Position numbers and translations under genes: made by a program. Positions 1 to 11,720 of a DNA stretch of 64,000 bases are shown here, in pieces (position 1 is the stretch's first letter; each line of letters starts with the position of its first letter). The DNA lies in NCBI GenBank assembly GCA_026413225.1, contig CM048557.1, forward strand, positions 45,639,371 to 45,703,370, in the 5' to 3' direction. The notes below the pieces were generated by a model, which saw nothing but the letters and a program-made list of their open reading frames with translations, was not told the origin of the DNA and did not search any database. This DNA is from Otis tarda. Taxonomy: Eukaryota > Chordata > Aves > Otidiformes > Otididae.

Positions 1-2084
1 GATATGAAGTCTGAGGGATGTTTTTCTTTCCTCTTTCACACATCTCTGCACTGCTCCAGGACCCCATCTCCTCCTCATCCTCAGGCTGTTCAGGCAGGAG
101 CTTGAATTTTAATACTACTGATTCGTAGTGTCAGCAGTAATATAACTGGTCTCAGCAGAGGTTGTAGGAAGCAAAAATGTCAGTGTAGTTCCTGTAGTGC
201 TCAAATTGAACACCTTTTGCTCTGAGGCTCCAAAGGGAATAGGAGCAGAGGCTTTTGTTATGATGCAGCAACATCTGCAGATCTGCAGAGAGTCACCAAA
301 TGGGCCAGGCTGAGCAGCTAGAACTCATGTTCTGGGAAAGATTACACCCTGATCATCAAACATTTGGCAAGACTGTGCCTTATCAAAATCACTCCCACTG
401 GGAAGTTTTGAGGCAGAGAATGTCTAAATGAAAGCCTGACTTTTTCAGGAGAAGGAAGAGGGGAGTTCAGCCATCCACAGCAACAGCACTAACTTGTTGG
501 TTTTTTTTTTTTCGTCATTGTTAAATGGATGCATACGCTGGAGACACTACAAAGGCATTTGCGAGTTTGTCAGGTTTCCCAGGAATGTCTCTGGCAGGTC
601 TTTGTCTGGAACATTTTCTGGAGACTGGAACACTTGTGCTCTGTATGCATATGTATATCCTGTAAGCTGGTAAGCTCCACAAGCAGAGAAGGAATGTCAC
701 AGGCTTGTGGCCAGATCAGCCTTGGTACACACACAGATTTCACACTTTCCAGCCTGTTAGCCCCAGTTCTTCCCTTCTCCTGGATGGTTGCTCATGCAAA
801 TTCAAATCTGTACATAAAATTAAGGTGTTTTAGTATGGAGTGTGGTCGGCAAGCTGGCCTGAGTATCAAAAAGGTAGCTCCAGAAAAATCTGTTTGTATT
901 AAATGGTTTCTTCAAGAAAATTTTGAAGCAAGTGAAAAAATTTTCAAGCAGTGAAACTGTGTGTGTGTGCGTGAGGGAGAGATTTGTGGTTTTGGGTTTC
1001 CTTTGCCTCTTAAGGAAAGAGGCAGGTTAAGATCCCGTGATGTTTCCCATACTGGGATGACCTGTTGGATTCCAGTATCTCAATGCATTAAGGAAGGCAA
1101 GGCAGGTGGACTGCTCCCAATAGTACTGGAAGACCTGAGTGCTCTGTTAGACCAAGTCTTGATAGCCAGCACTAGATCACAGATGTGCATGGGAGCTCTG
1201 TGGTGAAGCCAAGAAAATGCAGCACATAGACTGGGGAGAGGACACATTAACAGTGAATATTTGTATTGTTGTAGCATCTAGTCATAGTCATCTCTGAAGG
1301 CTGAAAGAAGAAAAATATACCCGAAAGAACGCAGCAATTTTTGTTTTTTCAGTGCAAGTTGTTAGCTCTTCTCCTCTGTTTCCAGGAATATAAATATTAC
1401 ACTGATCACTAAAGCCTCAGGGGTTTGTGTGTCTGAGGAAGGCTTGGCAGGTGAAAATATGGTGACTGTGGAAGACAGGTAATGGAAGAAAAGAAACATT
1501 TATTTTACAAGCTATTGAATAAAGATGGCATTACTGAACTAATGGTAAGCAATAAAATGGAAAAATAAGGATTTACTAAAAGGTCTTGAAGGGAGTCAAT
1601 TGAGCACATAGGACAAAAATAGATCAAAAGGCAAAGGAGAAGATACTGCAATGATGAGACATTTTGCACATTTTCAGTTTTCTAGTGGAATGCTTCCTGT
1701 TTTGAGCTTATGATATAGTGTCATCTTGTCCTGTCTGAGGCATCGAAACCTGAAGATTGTGGTCTGGTCACAAGGTAGAGAAGCAGTGATCTTACATGTG
1801 TCTTACCATGATCCCTGTCCAATCTTTCTTTAAAGGAAAAGGTTTCTCGGCAAACTATTGTTGTTCATGTTTATCTTTGAAACTTGTTGATAGAGTACAT
1901 TGTGCTGAAAACTTCGTGGCATTAGGTCTCCTGTTTCAGACTGAATTTTTTTATCATATTGAAAGTTTTTTTGGAAGAGACAATAAAGTACGCCTATGAT
2001 GACTGCATTCTTTTGGCATATCTCTTAATCTTGATCTTTGAAATATGTCTCAAACTCTGGATCCCTTTTTTTTTTTCTCACCAG

Positions 2085-2138
2085 TCAGAATGGAAATGTG
2101 AGATGTGTGAACTGGAGAGGATACAAGTGTGGCTCCAA
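2085..2138 (+). CDS. Weak candidate 54-nt in-frame exon
   Basis: A 54-nt stretch sits between a strong acceptor (TTTTTTTTTCTCACCAG) and a good donor (GTAAGAT). In phase 0 it is open for 18 codons (beginning SEWKCEMCELE) and ends in phase 0, so it could join directly to the exon at 6812. A second frame is also open. The Cys-containing peptide is unlike the disordered TTLL5 tail, and I do not recognise it. It may be a cassette exon or chance splice-like sequence. Confidence 0.22.
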
Positions 2139-4442
2139 GTAAGATAAATGGTCTTTAGACTTTGTAGATCTCCAGTCCCCAGCACTTTATGGGCAACAGG
2201 ATATGACTGGCTTCTGGCAGAAAAATACTAAAACTGCCAACTGGGGAGGGTGAAGTAGGCATTTTTTGGTAATGCATTGCTTGCTCAGTGCTGTAACACA
2301 CTGACCAGTGAAACTCAGGATCTGCTGTTCAGGATGTTGGTAATGAAAATTTAAGTCAATTTTCCACTGCCAAAAGGGGCAGAGTAACAACTTCTAGTGA
2401 TGATGCGTCTCTGTTCACCCTGGTTGACTCCTGCCAACTAGCAAGAGAAACACTCAGGCTTTCAGGAGACGTTTCCTGAATCTGTGGAGGCCGATCTGCA
2501 GCACTGATTTTTTTTTTATTATTATTATTTTTTAAATTTTTGGCCATTGTTAACATTTGCTGCTTTAGCTTATTTGAAACATTAGACAAGATTAAAATAC
2601 TCACTTTATTATAGAAAAAAGGTTCTTGAATATGATAATGGGAGCTGCTCTTCAGACTGTTGATTGTGATTTCTTAAAGGTACTGTACAATAGGTCTTTG
2701 TCTATAGGATGCCATTCATTAGAAACAAATTTGATCCTGGAATTTTCTTTCTTCCTATCTGTATTTTGAGACTTCATATTTCATATTTAAATTATAAAGC
2801 AGATTAACAAAAGCAAAACTCTCAACTCTTATATCCAGGGCTTTTGGGTGTCATTCTGTGTGGTGGCCTTGTTTTCAATCTGAAATTTATTCAAAAATAA
2901 ATTTCTCTGAATAAAGCAAGACTGTAGAGACCAATTCTTTTACCCTTATGTGTCTCTGCTGTCAAGAAGGCAAGTATGTTCCAGTCATAAGCCTACCTTT
3001 CTACACTTAATTTTTTTGTTGTTGTTGTTTAAAAAGAATATTTTGGCATTATGCAATAATTTGTCTTTTGGCTTATTACCCTTGTATTGAACTAAATGTG
3101 CTGTTAGATTTCTTAACACAAGGCTTTATTTATCGATATGGCTGTGACAAGCACTGTATTCTTCCCTCCTCTATTTCTTCACTTTAGATAATAAATAGAA
3201 GTACATCACGTGGGCTCTCCTCCTTCCACAAGAGCTTTTTGGGATTTACTATCCTATTGTGTTCTTCACTCAGCATGTTCCTTTCAGCTTGTGACCTTTT
3301 TGCTGTCCCCAGCAGTTTAAAAATTGTGGCAAAACGTTATGAATCATTCTATCGTAAGAGATATTAGCTGTGTATTATCTTGCTTTTTACAGACTCTATA
3401 GAGACCATATTGACGTGAGGAGAGCTGTTTGAAAAGGGGGGAGCTTGAGGCATGCAGTGCAGCACACGCAGGTCTCCTGTCATACTATTGGTATCAGAAA
3501 AAAAACATTCTGAAGGCCCTCACTGCTAGTGAAAAACAGGAATCTTACCAAGCGGTAAAGTTTGAACCCATCTTGATACAACTCAGTGTGAAAACTAACT
3601 TTATTTTTGTAGATCCACACCAATAACCACCTTCCCTATTGAGCCCTGTTAGCCTGCCTTTCTTGTTTTGTTTCGTTTTCCACTACCACAATTTCTGAAG
3701 CTCCAACCTATTCTTCATGGAGACTTTGGTGTCTCCTTTGGTCCAGGTGCTATACATTATCTTTTTTTAAGCCAAAGTAACAATTGATTTCCTGCTAAGT
3801 ATTCGTCTGTGTAAAGGGAAGAATATAGTTTCATCAGGTGCACAGGAGGACTAGTGACTAGAAAATGAAGCCACTGCTGAGCACAGATGTGTTGAGGGTG
3901 CCTCAGCAATCTATCAAGGCGACATTCTGGCAAGCTAATTGTAGCAGCTGAAGTGGCTCAGCGCATGGCACAGTAACAAGCAGTAACATGCATCTGCGTG
4001 GGCTGGCTGCAGCTACACCTTACGCTATCACTGATGTTCTCTCCCTCATTCTGAATCCCTTGCCTGTATTTAATCCTGCTGTAGTTTAAACACCTGTCTA
4101 TCTGGAATGTGTGAAATGTCCCTGCTTGCCATGCTAAGCTATTTGCTCACCTGCTCTGCTTAGAAAGACAGCTTTCAAATAAATAATGGTACAGTATTAG
4201 AGAGGAAAGCATATTGCATTAATAGAGCAGGGGTGAGGTTGTAATTCATCAGGCTAAATGGTTCTTAGTATCAAGATGATGTTGATGGAGAATTGGATAA
4301 AATCATCTTCATTTCACACATTGGATGTGTTAGCAAAGTTGTGATCGCTGTTGCTGACAAGCTAAGAATTATATATATCCTATTTCACTTACCATATTGG
4401 CCTCTGTGTTTGCCTCATTTGCCATGCTTGCTTCTTTTCAAA

Positions 4443-4560
4443 CAATAAACTCTTTGTGGCCAGAAACTGTCATTGTTAGGTATTTGTATAGTGCCTGGCA
4501 CAATCAGAACTAAACCTAATTTGAAGTTCTCTGTTATTGCAGTGAAAATGCTTTCAATTT
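4443..4560 (+). repeat. Ancient amniote interspersed repeat fragment
   Basis: A diverged stretch contains AATAAACTCTTTGTGGCCAG and TTTGTATAGTGCCTGGCACA. It resembles a dispersed amniote repeat tail of the form CTCTTTGGGGCAGGGAC ... TGTACAGCGCCTAGCACA. The match is from memory and the boundaries are approximate. Confidence 0.5.
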
Positions 4561-6811
4561 TAATTAAATTCTGCAGAAAATAAAAACATTTAAGGGTGAG
4601 GCAGAGGCACCAAAATGATACCTGACGCTGTTTTCCATATGAGACGGGTAGCACTGCCTATTACTAAGCTTGCCTGATACATCCCACTGTAAGACCTTGT
4701 TTTAAATTGCTTGTAATGTTCTGAAATTTATCAATTTGGACTCAAGTTTTCTGTGCTTAATGTTTTCAGAACACTTCAGGCAAGGTGAAGTGTTTTTATC
4801 CAGCCAGAACCAACGCTGGGTAAATAAACCTATTCTATGCATTTTAATATCTACAGAATTTTTCTTTCACATCTCTGGATCTCCCATGCTTTGGAATAGC
4901 AATTTGGAATTTAAAAATTTGTCCAAGCTTGATTGCACAGTAACTATCTGAAAAGCTTCAGGTAAAATATACTCGGCAGCACCTGCTAGAGCTTCTCAGC
5001 TTTCTGCAGGCTCCTTCTGCACTGAGGATGCTAAACTGAATTTCTCTGTATTTACCTCTAGAGCACCAAGGCTTGAGATCTCATTCTCCTGTGTTCTCAG
5101 TGACCTGGTCCGTGTTGGACTGGGAGTCTGTCTGACTTGAATGCAGAATGAGTGGGAATTCTGCCACGGTGTGAACAGCTAGGACAAGGAGGTTGTGAAA
5201 TTTGGACCCGGACATAATCTGGGAGAGGACACTGAGAACCAGTGACAGGACAGAAATGGAAGGCATGGCAGTGTGGTAAATGTGGTTCGATGAGGAGCCC
5301 ACATTCTGGGGCTGGATGAACAAAGGGATTGGCAAAAGGAGCAGGCTGGGGAGGGGAGTAAAACTAGAACCACTTGGATATAGGGCATGTGAGCAACTGG
5401 AAGAGGAACTAAGAACAAAAGTGTGGGAAGAAACATCAAATAACTACTCCCGTGGAAAGTTCCAGGCCTGAAATGGTGTGGCTCGGGCCAGAAGTAGTGC
5501 TGTAAGTCTTGAAGAATGAAATTGGACTAAGCAGAATAAGGAGAACGACACCTAAACTGTGGAAGCTGGGACTGACTACGTGACAATAATGATACACAGT
5601 CAAGGAACAAGAATGGTAAAGGATAGAGCTGAGAAGGGATGAGACAAAAGCGGTTGTTTTTGGAGAAGTGGGCAGAAGCCTAGTGCGTAACCACTATAGT
5701 TTAATCCTGTCCAGAACCTGAAGCAGGAGTTAAGATTTCTGAACTCACAAAGTGCTTAGATGCCTTGCAGTACTAAGCCACAGAAGGAGTGGCAACCTAC
5801 TGTGTGCCAGTTGCAATGTTAGTTCATGTTCTAGAGTTCAGTCAGAGGATATGAAGTTTGCAGTCCTGCACAAGTCTATTGTAGGCATGAGTGTAGTGTA
5901 TTGCAATGAAGCTGATGTGTAGTTTTTTGAGTGAGTCTTCTGGTGAAAGAGCATTATTAAGATCTCGAAGCTGAGAATTCACAAGCTATGCGTAAGTTAA
6001 GACACATTTAAGTGACTTAATAAGCATCACCTTTGAGATCTGGAGCCTATACAGAGCTGATTGTTAAACTCTTCTTCCTATGTCTCATTGGCTATATGCC
6101 TTCCAGTTGCCGTAGAAGCAAGCAGGGACAATACAGATAAGTCTTGCTTGCCATGTGACCTTAATCTTGGTGCAGAACCAGATCTTCTCTGTGCTCCTGA
6201 AAAGCAACATGTGATCATGTAATTAAAGGCAGTCATAAACTTAATTCTGGCAATGCCTGACTGGGAGTCTTAGCTTGGCAACCTTTGTCATGTTTTGTAG
6301 TGTATTTGGTTTTTTTTCAAATGTAAATTAATAGTTACACTGCTGTAGTAGGTACCATTACATTATGTATTTAGGCTCCCTTCAATAAACCGACAGATAG
6401 TATCTGCTTGCAGAGTTTGATCTTTCAAGAAGATAATCGAGCTTCTAGCTTTTGATTAGTGCATGTAGAGTTAATTTTTCACATGTCAGGGACGTGATGT
6501 TGCTTTCTTACTTTGGGATTTTTGCCCAATCTTTGTCCTTTTCCTCCTTTGTTCTTCTGTGAATGGAAGAGTTGTAGTTTTAATGCTGGTGCTTGAATTC
6601 ATCTCAAGCATGGTGGCTGTTGGTGTCATCTCTCCCACTGCTTTATGCAACTAGCACAGTTTTTCTGCGTCTGAAGATTTCCCTTCTCTAGCAGTCTTAC
6701 TTCTCTTCATACGTACTCTATCCAGTTTACTAAGTGACACCTTTTGCTCTTTTCTTGGCTTTTAATTGTTTCTGATCTTTTGTTGTTTTGGGTTTTTTTT
6801 TTCCTTTTTAG

Positions 6812-6966
6812 TTAACAAATCTGAATTTGGCAAGTGGAGCTATAAGCAAGGGGAATGCAGTCACCCCACAGAGCTACCGGTCACCACTCAACAAAAGAGG
6901 GTCATTGTGGGCTGTTCAGTCAGACACTCATAGAGCTGACCAAAGATCTGTCTCTTCAGCAGTCAG
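6812..6966 (+). CDS. TTLL5: TTLL5 coding exon (C-terminal tail, first in window)
   Basis: This is an internal coding exon of 155 nt. It follows a long pyrimidine tract ending in TTTTTAG and is followed by the strong donor GTAAGTT. It starts in phase 0 and ends in phase 2 after 51 codons. The other two forward frames contain stops, so this frame is the only usable one. The peptide is polar and low in complexity (it includes NLASGAISKGN and SPLNKRGSLWAVQS), as expected of a disordered tail. Its phase fits the exon at 28969, and that chain leads to sequence I recognise as TTLL5. TTLL5 adds glutamate side chains to tubulin and to RPGR at centrosomes and cilia, and its long C-terminal tail carries partner-binding regions. 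The assignment of this exon rests on strand, phase and position, because I do not recognise this stretch on its own. Confidence 0.68.
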
Positions 6967-9445
6967 GTAAGTTAAAATTGCTGCTCCAGCTTTTTGAAGA
7001 AGTGTGCAGTGCACTAAAGAGCTCATTCATAATTTGTTTGGCTTCTTGCTCAGAAGAGAACATCTGAGGGCCTAGTACTGGTTCTTCTCAGGACTGTTCT
7101 ATAAACTAGGCCTATGAAAATACAGCTGTGTTCCCAGAGCTGGGAGGATTGTGGTGAAATAAGAACATGGATGAACAAATAAAATGAAATGGAAATGTCT
7201 GTTTCTCTTTGATCGCTTCTCATCTCTCCATCTGTAAGTTTAGGTTTGCTACTGTTGAGACATACATGCAGAATGCAGACTTATACCTGACACTGCAGAA
7301 ATCTCCACTGAGACCTCATCTTCGTGTTTTCTCCTTGAATTTCAAGTTTAGATTGTTCAAAGATAGAGCAGCATCTTGCAGTGTTTATAAAAGTTTCTTT
7401 TTCAGATGGCTTCTTAATGCTCTTTGTTAATTTTGGATATTGGATTTTATATTTTATGACTGATGTACTCATGGGACTTAGGGCAGAGGACTGTGATTCT
7501 GCAGTAAAACCATTCTTCCTGAAATTGAAAGAGCAGCAACATTTACCCAAAGGATTCTGGATCTTGGAAGGCAAACTTGCTGCAGTAGAGTAGGCTGAAC
7601 ACAGTTCCAGAACTGCCAGAAATTTGATTTCTTTCTTTGCCACTTCAGTAAATATTATTTATTCCTTTGCCTAAGCCTTTATTTTTGTCTTTTAAAACAG
7701 AATAACGAGGCAGATCATCTCCAACATGAGTTTAGGACTGGAAAGCACTATATACATGAAAATACTGATTCTTGTAATAGGTGCCTGAATGCCGCTGGAA
7801 GATGGAGGGAGGTGAGAGAAGCAGACACAGGGTGCAGAAGGCATGTGACCTGAGTGATCATCCTTTCCCAAATGGGTCCTTCAATAGGAGGATTGGAATG
7901 AGATTTGGAAAGCTCAAGTAAAATTGTTCTTATTTCATCAGTCACTGCTTTTCATCTTGTCTAAAGAAGAGGAATGTTAGAAATGAATTCCTGGCCTCTT
8001 TCTGTTCCAGCACAATGTTTGCCTCTGGGGTTTAGAGTTATTGAGAGAGAGGTGGTGGTGATTTTGCTCTTGGAGCCCAGCCAGGCAAGCTATTACCTAA
8101 TCCAAATAAAGAACCTATCCAACAGGTGTAAACTGCCTTCCCCTCCTACATAGCTTGGAAGAGCAGCAGAGTGCAGGTTGTCCTAGAGCTTTCATTCCTT
8201 TCTCAACTCTGCTTGCACCTCTGCATGGGCTCACAGACATAGCTGGAAAAGGATTACTCATGGTCAAAATCTTCTGTTGCAGAGCTCTGCAAAAGTCACT
8301 GTAATTACTACATTGCTCTGAAACCATTTCAGTTATATGTTACCTGTAGATCTGAGAACCCAGCATTTAATGCTGAGAACTCCACTCTGAACGATTTCCA
8401 GGGCTGTGCCTCATCTAGCATTGCATGCATAGTTTAATGCCTTTAGAAATTGTTTAATTTTGTACAGCAATCCAAATTCAGAATTGTCTCACCACACGTG
8501 ATATAAGATTCCATCTTCAAACTTTTTGTGAACCATTTGGTTTTTCAGTACCTCGGTTGCTCTGTTTTTATCCTCAGAGAAAAAGACAGAAAGATGTCTT
8601 AAGGCCCTTTATTGAATGACTTTTCGTGTCTGCTTGTATTGAATGGTGAGAATACTAGGATTTAAAAGTTTTATGTAAATCTGTAAAAAAAAAAATTATT
8701 GATTTTTGCACTTCTTGCGCTGTGAACTTTTATTTAATGAGAGAATTCCAAAAATAATATCAATGTTATGATATATGGAGATGGCTATCTTGTGTTGTAA
8801 ATGCCTTTTTTGCTACGTTGGAGCAAGGAGTTCATAGAGGGTCATCTGATGGGTGTCAGCCTGTGCCCAGTGCTGGATGACTGTTTGAAGAAAAGCTTCC
8901 TGTTTTCTTACATTAAGGTTCTGGTCTATCAGTTGTAGAATTCAGCAAGGATGGCAACGTTTTGTAAATGGGTCTCTTATCTGACTTGTACTTGGCTCCA
9001 GTTCAAACATCTGCCTCTGAATATCAGTCCTTACAGTTCTTGAATGGCTCTGTGGTAAATCTAAGCCATTTTAGTGCTGCTGAGATTTGTTTGAAAATTT
9101 TGTTTCGATGCTTGCAATTCAGGCTATTCTTACAGACAAATCTTCCTCCTCTTTAATTCCCCACTCTCCCAGTACTGATTTATCTAAATGTTTCTCAAAA
9201 GTTCTCCCTTCTTTTGTTGAATTCTTTTGGCCATATGAGATGAGGTGCCAAATCAGTAGTCGGCTTGCTGAAAAGGCAAAAGAGATCTTGAGTTTGTGAT
9301 ATAGAGACACAGAACAGTTACGGATATGTTAAAATGTTATTTTATAAATCTGCACTGCTGTGCTATGAGATTATTTTACATTTGTCACTTTCTATAATGA
9401 TAGTTTAGGCTTTCACTGTGCCCCAGACAAAGAAGGCAGCAGGGC

Positions 9446-9501
9446 TACACAAAAGGTGTATGATGTATGTATGTACACAAAAGGTGTATGATGTATGTAT
9501 G
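9446..9501 (+). repeat. Perfect 28-bp tandem duplication (2 copies)
   Basis: The unit beginning TACACAAAAGGTGTATGATG occurs at 9446-9473 and is repeated without mismatch at 9474-9501. Each unit ends in an internal GTATGTATG stretch. It sits directly before a CR1-type tail motif. Confidence 0.9.
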
Positions 9502-9505
9502 TACC

Positions 9506-9521
9506 ATTCTATGATTCTATG
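9506..9521 (+). repeat. Isolated CR1 3' tail motif (ATTCTATG x2)
   Basis: Two copies of ATTCTATG, the octamer that ends bird CR1 elements, occur here in plus orientation. No recognisable CR1 body lies immediately upstream. They may be the remnant of a very short 5'-truncated insertion. Confidence 0.5.
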
Positions 9522-9622
9522 TTCCAAGTTGTACATGAGCTTGTATGATTGTACATGATGTACAAAATTATTGTACACACCCCAGCTCACAAACTAAGAC
9601 CCCTGTGCCACACTGCCTGACA

Positions 9623-11490
9623 ATCATAGAATCGCAGAATAGTTTAGGTTGGAAGGGACCTTTAAAGGTCATCTAGTCCAACCCCCCTGCAAGGAGCAGG
9701 GACATCTCCAGCCAGATCAAGTTGCTCAGAGCCCCGTCCAACCTGGCCTTGAATGTTTCCAAGGCATCTACCACCTCTCTGGGCAACCTGTGCCAGTGTT
9801 CCACCACCCTCATTGTAAAAATTTTTTTCCTTATATCCAATCTGAATGTATGTCCTCCTATTTTAAAACAATTTTGTCTTGTCCTGTCACACCAGGCCCT
9901 GCAGAAGAGTTTCTCCCCATCTTTCTTGTAGGCCCCCTTTAGGTACTGGAAGGCTGCTATAAGGTCTCCCTGGAGCCTTCTCTTCCCCAGGCTGAACAGC
10001 CCCATCTCTCTCAGCCTGTCCTCATAGGAGAGGTGCTCCAGCCCTCTCATCATCTTTGTGGCCCTCCTCTGAACTCACTCCAACAAGTCTATGTCCTTCC
10101 TATGTTGGGGGCTCCAGAGCTGGACGCAGTACTCCAGGTGGGGTCAGTCTCGAGATAGCAGAGGAGGAGAATCACCTCCCTCAACCTGCTGGCCATGCTT
10201 CTTTTGATGTAGCCCAGGATACAGTTGGCTTTCTGGGCTGCAAGTGCACATTGCTGGCTTGTGTTGAGCTTCTTGTCCACCAGTCCTTCTCAGGGCTTCT
10301 CTCAATCCATTCCCTGCCCAGCCTGTATTTGTGCTTGGGATTGCCCCAACCCATGTGCAGCACCTTGCACTTGGCCTGGTTGAACTTTAGGAGGTTTGCA
10401 TGGGCCCACCTCTCCAGCCTGTCAAGGTCCCTCTGGATGGCATCCCTTCCCTCTAGTGTGTTGACCACACCACATAACTTGGTGTCTGTCCTGGTTTCGG
10501 CAGGGATGGAGTTAATTTTCCTCTCAGTAGCCAGTGTGTTTTGGATTTCGTATGTGAAGAATGTTGATAAACACACTGATGTTATGAGTAGTTGCTAATG
10601 GGACCAAGGACACTGTCTGACTTTCCAAGTTTTGCTAATGTGTAGGTGCTAGAAGCTGGGAGGGATACACATGCAATAATTGACCAAATAACTGACCAAA
10701 GAGAGTATTCCATGCCATAAATGCCATACTCAGTATACAAGTGAGGGTTGCCCAAGGAGGAGGCATCTCTGACTTCCCGTTCTCTGGATCGCTCTCTTTT
10801 GCTCCTTTGCTTGCTGCTCAGTTTCATTTCCATGATCGCTGCTCAAGATGGGCTGTATCGGTCATTGGGACATCAGGTGGTGAGAAATTGTGCATTGTTC
10901 ATTATATATATTTTCCTTTGATATACTAGTAAACTGTCTTCATCTCAACCTGTGAGTTTTCCTTTCTTCCTGATTCTCTCCCCTATCCTGCTGGGGAGCT
11001 GGAGGGTGAGTAAGAAAGCGTGTGGTGACTAGGGCTAAACTGTCACAGTGTTGTTGGTGAACTTGTTGAGGGTGCACTCAATCCCACTCTGCATGTTGCC
11101 AGCAAGGATATTAAACAGCACCGGTCCCAACACAGACCCCTGAGGAATGCTGTTCCTCACCAGTCTTCACTTGGACATTGAGCCGTTAACCACAATTCTT
11201 TTCAGTGCAGCCATCCAGCCAGTTCCTTATCCACTGAGTGGTCTGTCCATCAAATCCATGTCTCTCCAGTTTAGAGACAAGGATGTTGTGTGGGACAGTG
11301 TCAAATGCTTTGCACAAGTCTAGACTGATGATGTCAGTTGGTCGTCCCTTATCCACCAATCCATCGTAGAAGGCTGACAAATTGGTCAGGTACGATTTGC
11401 CCTTAGTGAAGCCGTGCTGGCTGTCACCAGTCACCTCCTTATTTTCCATGTGCCTTAGCATGGTTTCCAGAAGGATCTGCTCCATGATCT
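9623..11490 (-). mobile_element. CR1 LINE, 5'-truncated, interrupted by a solo LTR
   Basis: Read on the minus strand this is a CR1 3' part. The 3' end with the octamer tail is at 9623, and the body runs through ORF2 reverse-transcriptase sequence to about 11490. It is interrupted at 10487-11047 by a solo LTR. Translated minus-strand pieces include [35 protein letters not shown] and [18 protein letters not shown]. Several stops and frameshifts make it non-functional. The catalytic region reads FTN where an active RT has FADD. The 5' end is cut where an LTR fragment begins. Confidence 0.93.
10487..11047 (+). mobile_element. Solo LTR (avian ERVL-like) nested in CR1
   Basis: This 561-bp block begins TGTCCTGGTTTCGGCAGGGA and ends AACTGTCACA, so it has TG...CA termini. 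It is flanked by GTGTC at 10482-10486 and GTGTT at 11048-11052, a 5-bp target duplication with one later change. Removing it rejoins continuous CR1 sequence. The start resembles a common bird ERVL-type LTR, and an internal ATCTCAACCTGTGAGTTTTC stretch is shared with the LTR at 36698. No gag, pol or env sequence lies next to it, so it is a solo LTR left by recombination. Confidence 0.9.
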
Positions 11491-11720
11491 TGTGTGTTGG
11501 TTTTGTTTAGTGGCAGGGAGCTAAGGTGGTAGCTTCTGCAAGAAGCTGCTAGAAGTTTCCTTTTGTCCAGTGGACTCAGCTGGGCCAGGGCAGACCTGCT
11601 GCTGGCCAGGGCCAAGCCAATTTGTAGCAGAATGTTCAGTGATAACGGTTCTGTGATAACGTATTTAAGAAGAGGAAAAATTTAAAAAAAGTGAAGAAGC
11701 AGAAGCAGGGGCAGAGAGGG
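11491..11720 (+). mobile_element. LTR fragment of a second avian ERV family
   Basis: The sequence starts TGTGTGTTGGTTTTG, exactly where CR1 similarity stops. It includes GGTAGCTTCTGCAAGAAGCT and a promoter-like GATAACGTATTTAAGAAG stretch typical of another dispersed bird LTR. Similarity fades into purine-rich sequence near 11720. The 3' boundary and target duplication could not be placed. Confidence 0.55.

Larger units (their letters stand above)
1..6811 (+). other. TTLL5: TTLL5 intron sequence (5' part lies outside the window)
   Basis: The region is AT-rich with many short chance frames and no confident exon. It contains the weak candidate exon at 2085-2138 and an ancient repeat fragment near 4443-4560. 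Because the exon at 6812 starts in phase 0, the exon before it must end in phase 0. Apart from these items I see nothing specific. Confidence 0.55.

Noticed and set aside
529..954. 141-codon plus-strand open frame
   Set aside because: No splice sites, domain or recognisable composition. It looks like chance in AT-rich intron.
1385..1451. Exon-like stretch after CTCTGTTTCCAG
   Set aside because: The open frame ends in phase 1 with a weak donor (GTGAAAAT), which does not fit the phase-0 start at 6812.
9673..10053. Long frames around 9.6-10.6 kb on both strands as host genes
   Set aside because: They are CR1 ORF2 sequence (minus) and its shadow (plus).
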